A DNA stretch of 41,203 nt from Acidobacteriota bacterium. Lineage in GTDB: Bacteria; Actinomycetota; Acidimicrobiia; Acidimicrobiales; RAAP-2. This document shows, piece by piece, positions 34,677 through 41,203 of this stretch (the stretch's first letter is position 1; each line of letters starts with the position of its first letter). The translations under genes and the position numbers were made by a program. The stretch is taken from positions 4,893 to 46,095 of the forward strand of contig JABBNY010000002.1 of NCBI GenBank assembly GCA_019352095.1. The letters are read 5' to 3'. The notes under the pieces are model-generated. The model worked only from the letters and a program-made list of their open reading frames with translations. It ran no database searches and had not been told where the DNA came from.

Positions 34677-36116
34677 CTACTTCGCGTACGTGTAGGGATT
34701 GTCCTGCTTGTAGCGCGTTGGTATCTCTGGGTTCATGCCCGCGTTCCACGCTTCCTCGCCAAGAGTGTCAGCGAGGAACGTGACGGTCTCCTCGGTCAAC
34801 GTCTTGGCGCGATCGAGGTCAATACCGATCAACTTGTGCTCGTGCTTCACGATGTTGCCGTTGATCACCACGGTGTGCACATCGGCCCGCTGGGCTTGCA
34901 TCGTCACGTGACCGTACGGATTGAGGATCGGGAACATCACCGGAGACGCGTCGTTCTTGATGAGCACGATGTCGGCCTTCTTGCCTACTTCGAGGCTGCC
35001 GATCTTGCTGTCCAGACCGAGAGCCCGGCTGCCGCCGCGAGTTGCCCAGTCAACGACTTCTTCGGAACGAAGATCCAAGTGCGTCACCGTCTCATCTTTC
35101 TGATGGGCTTCGAAATGCTGACGAGACCGGTCGGCACCGAGCGTCGTTCTCATGGCGCTAAACAGGTCCGCACTCCACCACACTGAGGTGTCGTGTGAGA
35201 GCGAGACCGGGATGTCGAATTGACGTAGTTTCCACGACGAGGGGTACCCCTGGCCGGCGCTCTGCTCGCTCTCGGTTGACACCGACGCCGAGCAACCGCA
35301 CGCCGCGATGCGACAGTAAGAATCGTCTGAAAGGGTGGACGCGTGAACGAAAATGGTGTCTGTTCCCATGAAGCCGTTCTCGTGCATCAAGCGCACGCTC
35401 TCGTCGCCGGTGGCGCCACGCACGCCAGCGTGGGTTGTGACACCCACCCCCAGATCACGCGCCACTTCGAACGCGGCGCGCTCAGGGAACTCTGGATCGC
35501 CCGTGACGTCAAAGGCGATCTGGAAGCCGAGCGTGTCGCCCTTGCCGTCGATGCGACGCTTGTAGAAGTCCTTGAACTCCTTCTCGGTCGTCCATTCCCA
35601 CGGCCCGCGCTGAATGTTGCCATAGGCCAAGATGAACCGACCCGGCACCGCTTCGAGTGCATCGACTGCAGCATCAGCGTGCTCTGTGGTCTGCAGCCCA
35701 TGTGACCAGTCGACCGATGTCGTGACGCCTGCATCGATAGCTTCGATGCCCGACAACAGGTTCCCCGCGTAGATGTCCTGCGGACGAAAGTTCCGACCGT
35801 GCTCCAGGTAGTACCACACGAAGTACTGCGAGAGTGTCCAGTCCGCACCGTATCCCCGCATAGCGGTTTGCCACATGTGACGGTGCGTGTCGATCATGCC
35901 AGGCATGACGATGCCGCCCTTCGCATCTATCACCAACGCGTCGTCGGGTGCCTTTATATCGGTACCGATTTCCTTGATCACTCCATCGGCCACGAGGACA
36001 TCGCAGTTCTTCAACACGCGATGCGTGTTGTCCATAGTGAGCACTAACCCATTTCTAAACACAATGGCTCGTCCGTGCTCGAGTGATTCCCCCGTCGAAC
36101 TAACAGCTTTATTCAT
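34677..36116 (-). CDS. Amidohydrolase (cytosine deaminase/TrzA-AtzA-like superfamily)
   Basis: A 479-residue TIM-barrel metal hydrolase that removes an amino or similar group from a heterocycle or amidine-type carbon. Metal ligands are visible: H78 and H80 in MIDTHRHMW, H229 in VTTHAGV, a likely H258 in FVHAS and D309 in SLSHDTS. The N- and C-terminal beta domain is typical (FRNGLVLTMDN at the start; IGSLEVGKKADIVLI near the end). ATG 36116 follows GGGGGTG; the longer frame upstream would start before the promoter. Close relatives act on chlorohydroxy-triazines, guanine, 8-oxoguanine or S-adenosylhomocysteine, so the substrate is open. It has its own promoter with an operator and is divergent from the SDR-cupin genes. 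Confidence 0.9.
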   Translation of the reverse strand: MNKAVSSTGESLEHGRAIVFRNGLVLTMDNTHRVLKNCDVLVADGVIKEIGTDIKAPDDALVIDAKGGIVMPGMIDTHRHMWQTAMRGYGADWTLSQYFVWYYLEHGRNFRPQDIYAGNLLSGIEAIDAGVTTSVDWSHGLQTTEHADAAVDALEAVPGRFILAYGNIQRGPWEWTTEKEFKDFYKRRIDGKGDTLGFQIAFDVTGDPEFPERAAFEVARDLGVGVTTHAGVRGATGDESVRLMHENGFMGTDTIFVHASTLSDDSYCRIAACGCSASVSTESEQSAGQGYPSSWKLRQFDIPVSLSHDTSVWWSADLFSAMRTTLGADRSRQHFEAHQKDETVTHLDLRSEEVVDWATRGGSRALGLDSKIGSLEVGKKADIVLIKNDASPVMFPILNPYGHVTMQAQRADVHTVVINGNIVKHEHKLIGIDLDRAKTLTEETVTFLADTLGEEAWNAGMNPEIPTRYKQDNPYTYAK

Positions 36117-36150
36117 GACACCCCCACGCATCATCTCTGATTGTCTCTGG

Positions 36151-36178
36151 AGCGTAGCACCGTGTTCACTATTGTCAA
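36151..36178 (-). promoter_or_regulatory. Promoter of the amidohydrolase gene
   Basis: Reading leftward, TTGACA (36178-36173), 16 bases, then TACGCT (36156-36151) fits a TAnnnT -10. It would start transcription about 30 bases before the chosen ATG. Confidence 0.55.
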
Positions 36179-36191
36179 GAGCTACTTGACA
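36173..36191. promoter_or_regulatory. Perfect 7-5-7 inverted repeat, operator candidate
   Basis: TGTCAAG-AGCTA-CTTGACA is an exact inverted repeat covering the -35 box of the amidohydrolase promoter. Its leftward reading contains TGTCAAGTAGC, identical to 34510-34520 in front of the importer operon, and AGTGAACAC follows 10 bases on (36170-36162). Confidence 0.65.
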
Positions 36192-36379
36192 CACACGCGC
36201 CACTCGGGACCGCTGCTTCGACGCTTCGCTGTCAGGTCATCCACCAACTTGGAGAGCGTTCCAACATCGAAGAGGGAGGATGCCACAAAATCATAGGCAT
36301 ACATTGAAGATGCGTCGTTGACGTGGTCCTCGGTCAGCTCGACGGCGCTCGACTCCTCGTCCGCGACAAAAGTAAGTTA

Positions 36380-36398
36380 TGTTTGACTGTACTGAACA
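36380..36398. promoter_or_regulatory. Related imperfect repeat upstream of the SDR gene
   Basis: TGTTTGACTGTACTGAACA has arms TGTTTGA and CTGAACA (4 of 7 paired) and shares the TGAACA half with the sites at 34521 and 36162. It overlaps a possible -10 TATGTT (36378-36383), so it would sit at the start of rightward transcription. Confidence 0.35.
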
Positions 36399-36420
36399 GA
36401 GACAGAGGGGGCTTGTGTCA

Positions 36421-37128
36421 ATGCAGCAATCAAACATGGAGGGGCGCACCGCTGTGGTGCTTGGCGGCACGTCTGGAATCGGTAAAGAGATCGTCAAGTC
36501 GCTGGCCGCCAAGGGCGCAACGGTCTACCTTTCTGGTCGCAGCGCTGAAAGCGCCGAGAACGCCGCGACCGAGATCGGCATGGGAACCATTGGACTGGCC
36601 GTCGATCTCAGTGAGCCAGAACACATCGCCGCCTCACTCTCGTCAATCGCGTCCGTTGACTACTTGGTGATTCCCGCAATCGAGCGCGACTCGAACACCA
36701 TCGCCGATTACAACATCGCCGGCGCAGTTCGATTGGTCACCCTCAAATTGGTGGGTTATGCGGAGTCGATTCACGCACTTCGCGACCGCTTCAGCACCAA
36801 CGCGTCGGTCGTGCTCTTTGGCGGCCTCGCGATGGAACGCCCCTACCCCGGCTCGACGACTGTCTCGACTGTTAACGGAGGTGTCGTGGGAATGATCCAC
36901 ACGCTTGCCTGCGAACTAGCCCCGGTGCGCATCAACGCCATCCACCCCGGCATCATCGGCGACAGTCCGTACTGGGAGAATAAAGACAACAGTCCGATCA
37001 TCTCGCGCACGCCCCTGGGGCGTCTCGTCACGATGCAAGAGATTGTGCACTCAGTCGAGTTTCTCCTTGAGAACACAGGGGTGAACGGCGTCAACTTGAA
37101 CATGGATGGTGGTTGGCTGTTCAAGTAA
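36421..37128 (+). CDS. SDR-fold protein lacking the canonical Tyr-x3-Lys
   Basis: A 235-residue Rossmann protein of the short-chain dehydrogenase/reductase fold. The nucleotide loop GGTSGIG (15-21), YLSGRSAES for cofactor choice and the C-terminal INAIHPGIIGDSPYW and GVNLNMDGGW segments are clear. The active site is not: where Ser, Tyr and Lys are expected, the protein reads VLFGGLAMERPYPGS, then TVSTVNGG, so Tyr and Lys are replaced by about V148 and N152. A similar Asn-type pattern exists in some SDR relatives (from memory). It may have another chemistry or a binding role. ATG 36421 follows AGAGGGGG. It is the first gene of a rightward set with the bicupin and regulator. Confidence 0.85.
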   Translation: MQQSNMEGRTAVVLGGTSGIGKEIVKSLAAKGATVYLSGRSAESAENAATEIGMGTIGLAVDLSEPEHIAASLSSIASVDYLVIPAIERDSNTIADYNIAGAVRLVTLKLVGYAESIHALRDRFSTNASVVLFGGLAMERPYPGSTTVSTVNGGVVGMIHTLACELAPVRINAIHPGIIGDSPYWENKDNSPIISRTPLGRLVTMQEIVHSVEFLLENTGVNGVNLNMDGGWLFK

Positions 37129-37170
37129 TACGCCAACGACCGCTACCTGGAAGCCATTAGGAGAGACACT

Positions 37171-38082
37171 ATGCACCACGCAACAAAGATCGACGACACC
37201 GCGGCGTACACGCCATCGTCCTACGAGGGTCATTCGTCGGGCTTTCGACGACAAATCCTGGTGAACCGTGCTATCGGTTCGCCACACATGACACTGTCCG
37301 TAGGTCATCTCGCCACAGACGGCTACGTCGCAACTCAGTTGCACTCTTTTGAGGTCAGCATCTACGTCTTCTCGGGCAGCCTCGCGGTCACCACACTGGG
37401 CGCGACAACGTTGCTCGAGGAGAACAACGTCATCGTCCTTCCACTCGCCACTGCCTACGCGCTTCGAGCAATCAACGGACCAGTCAAGTGGCTACAGATG
37501 GCTTCTCCCGCGGAACTCGATGATGGACGACGACACGACACATTCTTCACCGGTGAGACACTCGCCGAAACCGTACCCGAAGCGCCGGACATGCGTGACC
37601 CACGTAATCGAAATGCTGCGCGATTCGACGCCGAATCAATGGATCTCAAGCGGCTCGCCGGCGGCTCTGACGTCAACGCACCCACGGTATCCCCGAGCAT
37701 GGCCACTGCCCTCTTGGCCTACAGCGGTATTGGTGTGAAGATGCTCGTCGACCAGCAGGTCGGTGCGCAACTGCACACCATGTTCATCGTTGACTACCAG
37801 CCCACCGCCATCGCCCACCCTCACGACCATCCCTTCGAAGAGGCCTACGTCTTCGTCGAGGGCGAGGTCCACGCTCTGGTCGATGGCGAATTAATGGTGT
37901 TCCATCCAGGCGACGTCCTCTGGGCAGGCGTCGGGGCGGACCATGGATTCGAAAATCGCGGTGATGGTCTCGTGCGCTGGATCGAAGTTCAAACTCCCCA
38001 GCCGCCCACTCGCCACTCGTACAGGTTCAGTCGCGAGTGGGAACACTTGTCGACAAAGTTGGAGCACGGTCACGAGCACTAG
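37171..38082 (+). CDS. Bicupin protein, ureidoglycine aminohydrolase-like
   Basis: A 303-residue protein with two cupin barrels. The N-terminal barrel (about 30-115; LATDGYVATQLHSFEVSIYVFSG in two parts) lacks a full metal set. The C-terminal barrel (about 185-280) has H218, H220 and E224 in HPHDHPFEEAYVFVEG and H258 in GADHGFENRG, a complete cupin metal site. The overall layout, one dead and one active cupin, is that of (S)-ureidoglycine aminohydrolase of purine/allantoin breakdown, but allantoinase and other all genes are absent, so this is resemblance only. AGGAG precedes the ATG; it lies 42 bases after the SDR stop. Confidence 0.8.
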   Translation: MHHATKIDDTAAYTPSSYEGHSSGFRRQILVNRAIGSPHMTLSVGHLATDGYVATQLHSFEVSIYVFSGSLAVTTLGATTLLEENNVIVLPLATAYALRAINGPVKWLQMASPAELDDGRRHDTFFTGETLAETVPEAPDMRDPRNRNAARFDAESMDLKRLAGGSDVNAPTVSPSMATALLAYSGIGVKMLVDQQVGAQLHTMFIVDYQPTAIAHPHDHPFEEAYVFVEGEVHALVDGELMVFHPGDVLWAGVGADHGFENRGDGLVRWIEVQTPQPPTRHSYRFSREWEHLSTKLEHGHEH

Positions 38083-38184
38083 ACACCGAATCAGATGAAG
38101 TGCCGAGTCCGCTGCCATATGTGCGTGAAGTACCTAGAATTTGAGAAGTGAATTGTTACTGGACGGTCAAGGGAGAGTTGTTAG

Positions 38185-39000
38185 ATGGTGGTTTCTAAAG
38201 GTACGGCGTCGAATCCGGAGACCTTTGACCCCGCACACCCTGATTCGCCCACAAGCGAGCAGCCTTCGGTCGCTCCAGAAGTCGCGACAACGAGCACCAG
38301 TGAACGGACGAACTCAGGTCTGATCGGTACTCGACTGCGGGCGCGACGAGAAGCATCGGGAATCTCGCTTCGCCAATTTGCTCGCGATCTTGATGTCTCG
38401 CCGTCATTCATCTCGCAATTGGAAACCGGAAAAGCGCAACCCTCGGTGGCCACGTTGTTCGCAATCTGTGAAGCACTCGGCATTGCGACCGATGAGCTCT
38501 TCGACAACGAGACAACGCCCCCACGCTTCGCCGGCAACGCAGTCACGCGTGGTGGCACCGATGCCGTCAACAACTCGTGGCGATCCGTTACAAGTTTCGG
38601 CACACTCTCCAACCCCCAGCGCACTCCTCGTAGTTCTGATGAGGCGGGATCATCCTCACCCCTCGTGCACCCCAATGAGCGAAAAGTCTTGGTACTTGAC
38701 TCTGGGGTTACCTGGGAGTCGCTCACCGCGACTCGTAACGAGAAGGCCGATTTCATGTTCGTTCGCTACGAAGTTGGTGGGAGCTCCACCATGGAGGATC
38801 GCCTAATCCGCCACGTGGGCAGCGAGTACGGCTTCATTCTGAGCGGAACCCTCGAGATCACTTTGGGTTTCGAGAACTACCGGCTTACGGCGGGTGACTC
38901 AATATCATTTGATTCCAGTCGCCCCCATCGACTGGCCAATGTCGGCGACGTCCCCGTTGAAGCCATCTGGATGAATTTGGAATTCCTCCCGAACCACTGA
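38185..39000 (+). CDS. XRE-family regulator with C-terminal cupin sensor domain
   Basis: A 271-residue transcription factor. A disordered Pro/Ser/Thr-rich N-terminus (1-45) is followed by an XRE helix-turn-helix (about 46-105: IGTRLRARREASGISLRQFA and DVSPSFISQLETGKAQPSVA). The cupin_2 domain spans about 185-268 (RHVGSEYGFILSGTLEITLG, then SSRPHRLANVGDVPVEAIW). Such proteins sense a small molecule through the cupin and repress or activate nearby catabolic genes. Its place at the end of the SDR-cupin set makes it the natural candidate to bind the TGTCAAG-type inverted repeats at 36173, 34510 and 36380. AGGGAGAG lies about 8 bases before the ATG. Confidence 0.93.
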   Translation: MVVSKGTASNPETFDPAHPDSPTSEQPSVAPEVATTSTSERTNSGLIGTRLRARREASGISLRQFARDLDVSPSFISQLETGKAQPSVATLFAICEALGIATDELFDNETTPPRFAGNAVTRGGTDAVNNSWRSVTSFGTLSNPQRTPRSSDEAGSSSPLVHPNERKVLVLDSGVTWESLTATRNEKADFMFVRYEVGGSSTMEDRLIRHVGSEYGFILSGTLEITLGFENYRLTAGDSISFDSSRPHRLANVGDVPVEAIWMNLEFLPNH

Positions 39001-39031
39001 GTGGTCTCGACGAGGAGGACCTTCGACGAAG

Positions 39032-39721
39032 TCAGACCGTGGCGCCGAGCGCCAGACCAACGCCGTACGTGATCGCAAGCGCCAGACAACCGCCAATCCC
39101 CACTCTGAGCGCCCCTCGCAACGCTGAGGCCCCACCAAGTTGTGCACCGAATCCACCGAGCAGGCACATCGACACAATCGTCACGAACGCCAGCACCGGG
39201 ATGCGCATCGAGCTCGGTGTCAAACCGACCGCCAACAGCGGCAGGACAGACCCCACGGCGAAACTAACCGCCGACACGCTCGCCGCCTGGACGGGGCGCG
39301 CCCGGGTTCGCTCATCGTGACCGAGTTCATCGCGAAGATGGGCCGCCAATGCATCGTGCGCGTGCAGCGCGGTCGCCACCTGTGTCGCCAACGCGCGAGA
39401 GAGTCCGCGCGCTTCGTAGATTGCGACGAGCTCGGCGTGCTCCTGCTCGGGATCTTGCTCGAGTTCGCCGGCTTCCTTCTTGACGTCGGCTTTCTCCGCG
39501 TCGGACTGCGCGCTCACCGACACGTACTCACCAATAGCCATCGAGAGCGCCCCGGCGGTCAGCGCCGCTGCTCCCGCGGTCATCAGCGCCGTCTTCACGG
39601 CACCGGCGGCAACGAGTCCAACGAGAAGAGCCGCCGTGGAGACAAGTCCGTCATCGGCGCCGAGCACTGCCGCGCGCAACCAGCCCGCTCGACTCGAGCG
39701 ATGGACTTCACTATGGCTCAC
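39032..39721 (-). CDS. VIT1/CCC1-family transporter
   Basis: A 229-residue membrane protein of the vacuolar iron transporter family (Fe2+/Mn2+ export or storage in eukaryotes; little studied in bacteria). Visible are LRAAVLGADDGLVSTAALLVG (helix 1), GALSMAIGEYVSVSAQSDAE with the Glu/Ser metal region of helix 2, and a charged Glu/Asp/His-rich loop (about 80-130) that is the metal-binding domain of the family. Three further helices follow. The start is uncertain: GTG 39721 matches family N-termini, and 39745 is possible. It converges on the XRE-cupin gene with 31 bases between. Confidence 0.88.
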   Translation of the reverse strand: MSHSEVHRSSRAGWLRAAVLGADDGLVSTAALLVGLVAAGAVKTALMTAGAAALTAGALSMAIGEYVSVSAQSDAEKADVKKEAGELEQDPEQEHAELVAIYEARGLSRALATQVATALHAHDALAAHLRDELGHDERTRARPVQAASVSAVSFAVGSVLPLLAVGLTPSSMRIPVLAFVTIVSMCLLGGFGAQLGGASALRGALRVGIGGCLALAITYGVGLALGATV

Positions 39722-39909
39722 TGGTCGTCTCGTCTCGAATCGCAAAGCACTCTCATCGAAGCGCGCGATATACGCTCAATGAACTCGATCACTTGACGGC
39801 CACTCACATTTGGCAGACTACCCTTCGCCATCTCGCAACGCGATTGACAAAGGTCACCTTCCGGGAGATTCAACGGGCGATCCAAGCGACGATGTCCGTC
39901 GCGCGCGAC

Positions 39910-40521
39910 TCACTTCGATTCGACGGTCCTCGCGGCCTTGATGAAAAACGCGCGAACCTGGGCGCCGGTGGGATTGAGATGGGTGGAACCATCGATGACC
40001 GCCTGTCCGATCGAGGCGGACCAGTACGTGCTTATCAGCACCTGGGAGTCCAGGTCCCTGATGATCCAGCCATGGTCCTTCGCCCGTTCAACCGCATTGA
40101 CCCAGCGTTGGAATTGGGTCTCCAATTTCTGGGTGAAGCGTTCTCGTGTTCCGGGATCGGCCCAGACGTCGAGCAGGAGCTTGACGACATCCCACTTACT
40201 ATCGCCTTGGCCCGCCGCCCACGCGAGTTCCAGATTCTCGCCAATGGCTGACCAGAACGCCGCCTCGTCATTCACCTCGGTCGCTTCTTCTGCACGAGTG
40301 AGACACTGGTGCAGATTTTCGGTTCGCCTGGCGTAACTGTAGAGCTGCGCCTCGGCGATCAGCTGCGTGCGCGACTCGAAGTAGTAGTAGATCGTCGGAA
40401 CCCCGACGTTCGATCGTTGCGCGACTTCAGAGATGCGAACATTGTGGCTCTCGTTCTCCGAGATCATCGTGAGAGTCATGTCGATGATGTGATCTCTTGT
40501 CCCAGAACCGCTGCGACCCAC
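39910..40521 (-). CDS. TetR-family transcriptional regulator
   Basis: A 203-residue regulator. The N-terminal HTH is clear (RDHIIDMTLTMISENESHNV, then ISEVAQRSNVGVPTIYYYFESRTQLIAEAQ). The rest is a helical ligand domain with many Trp and acidic residues. GTG 40521 is chosen because GGGAGG lies 8 bases upstream and it gives the usual distance to the HTH; the much longer frame upstream is shadow sequence. It follows the racemase-family gene by about 130 bases on the same strand and may regulate it. Confidence 0.9.
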   Translation of the reverse strand: MGRSGSGTRDHIIDMTLTMISENESHNVRISEVAQRSNVGVPTIYYYFESRTQLIAEAQLYSYARRTENLHQCLTRAEEATEVNDEAAFWSAIGENLELAWAAGQGDSKWDVVKLLLDVWADPGTRERFTQKLETQFQRWVNAVERAKDHGWIIRDLDSQVLISTYWSASIGQAVIDGSTHLNPTGAQVRAFFIKAARTVESK

Positions 40522-40654
40522 TCGAATTCCCTCCCACCGAATTCCCAACCAGGGACTGGAGTCATGTATATCATCTGGTCTTTGACGATGTTGACCAATT
40601 GAGCCGGGCGGCACCGTGGCGTCGTTGAAGTCGTGCGTCCGCGATGCCTCGCGA

Positions 40655-41203
40655 CTATTCGTGATGATCGAGCAGGGCTCTGACGTGCACGCCGATGGAA
40701 TCGACGAGCGGCCACGGAGGATTATCCTCATCGACGAGAAGGCCGAACTCAGAACTGCAGAACCCAATGATGTCACCACCACGCGACCGGCAATCACCGA
40801 CGATCTCCGCGAGGCGACCGCGCGACTCATCGCTCGCGACGCCATGGGCCAATTCATCGTCGATCATCGCTTGGAGCTCATCCACCTGCGCGCTGTCGGG
40901 CTTCACGACGTAGACACCCGCCCGTTCGAGATGAGACGAGTAGAACGAATTCTCGATGAGATACCTAGTGCCGAGTAGGGTCATCGCCGACGAACCAAGC
41001 GACTTGACCGCTTTGACCATCGCGTCTCGCACGTCGACCACGGGGATCGACACGGCATTCGCAACGTCGTCATAATTGCGATGCATGGTGTTGGCCCCGA
41101 TGCCGAGCACGGTCGCGCCGCCCGCTTCGAGACGACGCGCCGAGTCGGCGAGCACTCGTCCAAGCGCGACCCAGTCGCCAGCGCGACGGAACCGAACGAT
41201 CTG
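40655..41203 (-). CDS. Asp/Glu racemase-family protein (partial, start outside the window)
   Basis: At least 182 residues of an aspartate/glutamate/hydantoin racemase-like protein. The frame stays open to the window edge, adding RRAGDWVALGRV ahead of ADSARRLEAGGATVLGIG, so the true start lies to the right. Two-base racemases use one Cys in each half. The first would precede NTMH, but here the sequence is GANTMHR, with Ala. The second half has Cys in GFCSSEFGLL. With one Cys missing, a one-base or different activity (as in isomerase or decarboxylase relatives) is likely. It is read ahead of the TetR gene. Confidence 0.85.
   Translation of the reverse strand, partial: QIVRFRRAGDWVALGRVLADSARRLEAGGATVLGIGANTMHRNYDDVANAVSIPVVDVRDAMVKAVKSLGSSAMTLLGTRYLIENSFYSSHLERAGVYVVKPDSAQVDELQAMIDDELAHGVASDESRGRLAEIVGDCRSRGGDIIGFCSSEFGLLVDEDNPPWPLVDSIGVHVRALLDHHE

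Larger units (their letters stand above)
36117..36420. promoter_or_regulatory. Divergent control region between amidohydrolase and SDR genes
   Basis: A 304-base gap with the amidohydrolase promoter and operator at its left end and a related repeat close to the SDR gene at its right end. Between 36192 and 36375 I see no motif or coding frame. Confidence 0.6.

Noticed and set aside
39910-40857. Long N-terminal extension of the second TetR gene
   Set aside because: The first 112 residues are Arg/Ser-rich and partly antisense to the racemase gene; a good GGGAGG site marks GTG at 40521 as the start.
1-41203. Mobile elements, CRISPR arrays, tRNA or rRNA genes
   Set aside because: No transposase or integrase motifs, no regularly spaced repeats and no tRNA-like cloverleaf were seen on either strand.

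Overview
This 41.2 kb window is moderately GC-rich (roughly 58-60 % by eye) chromosomal DNA with actinobacterial character. Signs are frequent GTG/TTG starts with GGAGG-type ribosome binding sites, an F420-type DDN-family nitroreductase, an E1alpha/E1beta/E2 dehydrogenase operon, a lipobox lipoprotein and tandem DUF4389 domains. My best guess is Actinomycetota, possibly an acidimicrobial lineage; this is inference, as no rRNA or other decisive marker is present. I found no tRNA, rRNA, CRISPR array, insertion sequence or phage gene.

Layout. 0-1.2 kb (+): a TetR regulator and 3-methyladenine DNA glycosylase I, overlapping. 1.5-2.7 kb: a secreted, membrane-anchored protein of unknown function and a 38-residue lysine-rich protein. 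3.0-7.3 kb (-): a tight operon of M20 metallopeptidase, FadR-type regulator, alpha/beta hydrolase and APC permease, probably for hydrolysis and uptake of an amide or amino-acid-like compound. 7.6-9.7 kb (-): a PAS-PAS-GGDEF-EAL cyclic-di-GMP protein with both active-site motifs intact. 10-18.7 kb: redox and envelope genes, comprising a frameshifted flavin reductase, a CsbD-like protein, a DDN-family oxidoreductase with a short leader ORF, a methyltransferase, a lipoprotein, a succinate-semialdehyde-type dehydrogenase, a flavodoxin, a tandem DUF4389 protein, a CopD-like membrane protein and a possible broken Cys-rich gene. 18.7-22.0 kb (-): 2-oxoacid dehydrogenase E1alpha-E1beta-E2 with 4-8 bp overlaps. 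22.4-25.6 kb: an acyl-CoA synthetase converging on a second APC permease whose reading frame runs about 145 bp into the synthetase on the opposite strand. 26.1-28.1 kb (-): an amidase and a PaiB-like protein. 28.7 kb (+): a GNAT acetyltransferase.

29.3-39.0 kb is the most distinctive part: a divergent catabolic locus. Leftward run an amidohydrolase with its own promoter and terminator, then a ribose-type ABC importer (binding protein, double ATPase, permease) and an M24 creatinase/aminopeptidase-fold enzyme with an incomplete metal site. Rightward run an SDR protein lacking the usual Tyr/Lys pair, a bicupin resembling ureidoglycine aminohydrolases, and an XRE-cupin regulator. Two leftward promoters share the 11-mer TGTCAAGTAGC and an AGTGAACAC motif, and one carries a perfect 7-5-7 inverted repeat over its -35 box. 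This looks like one regulon for import and breakdown of a small nitrogenous, possibly ureide- or guanidine-like, compound; the substrate is unknown.

39.0-41.2 kb (-): a VIT/CCC1-type transporter, a TetR regulator and an Asp/Glu racemase-family gene cut by the window edge. Two genes show probable single-base frameshifts, so either gene decay or sequence error should be kept in mind.
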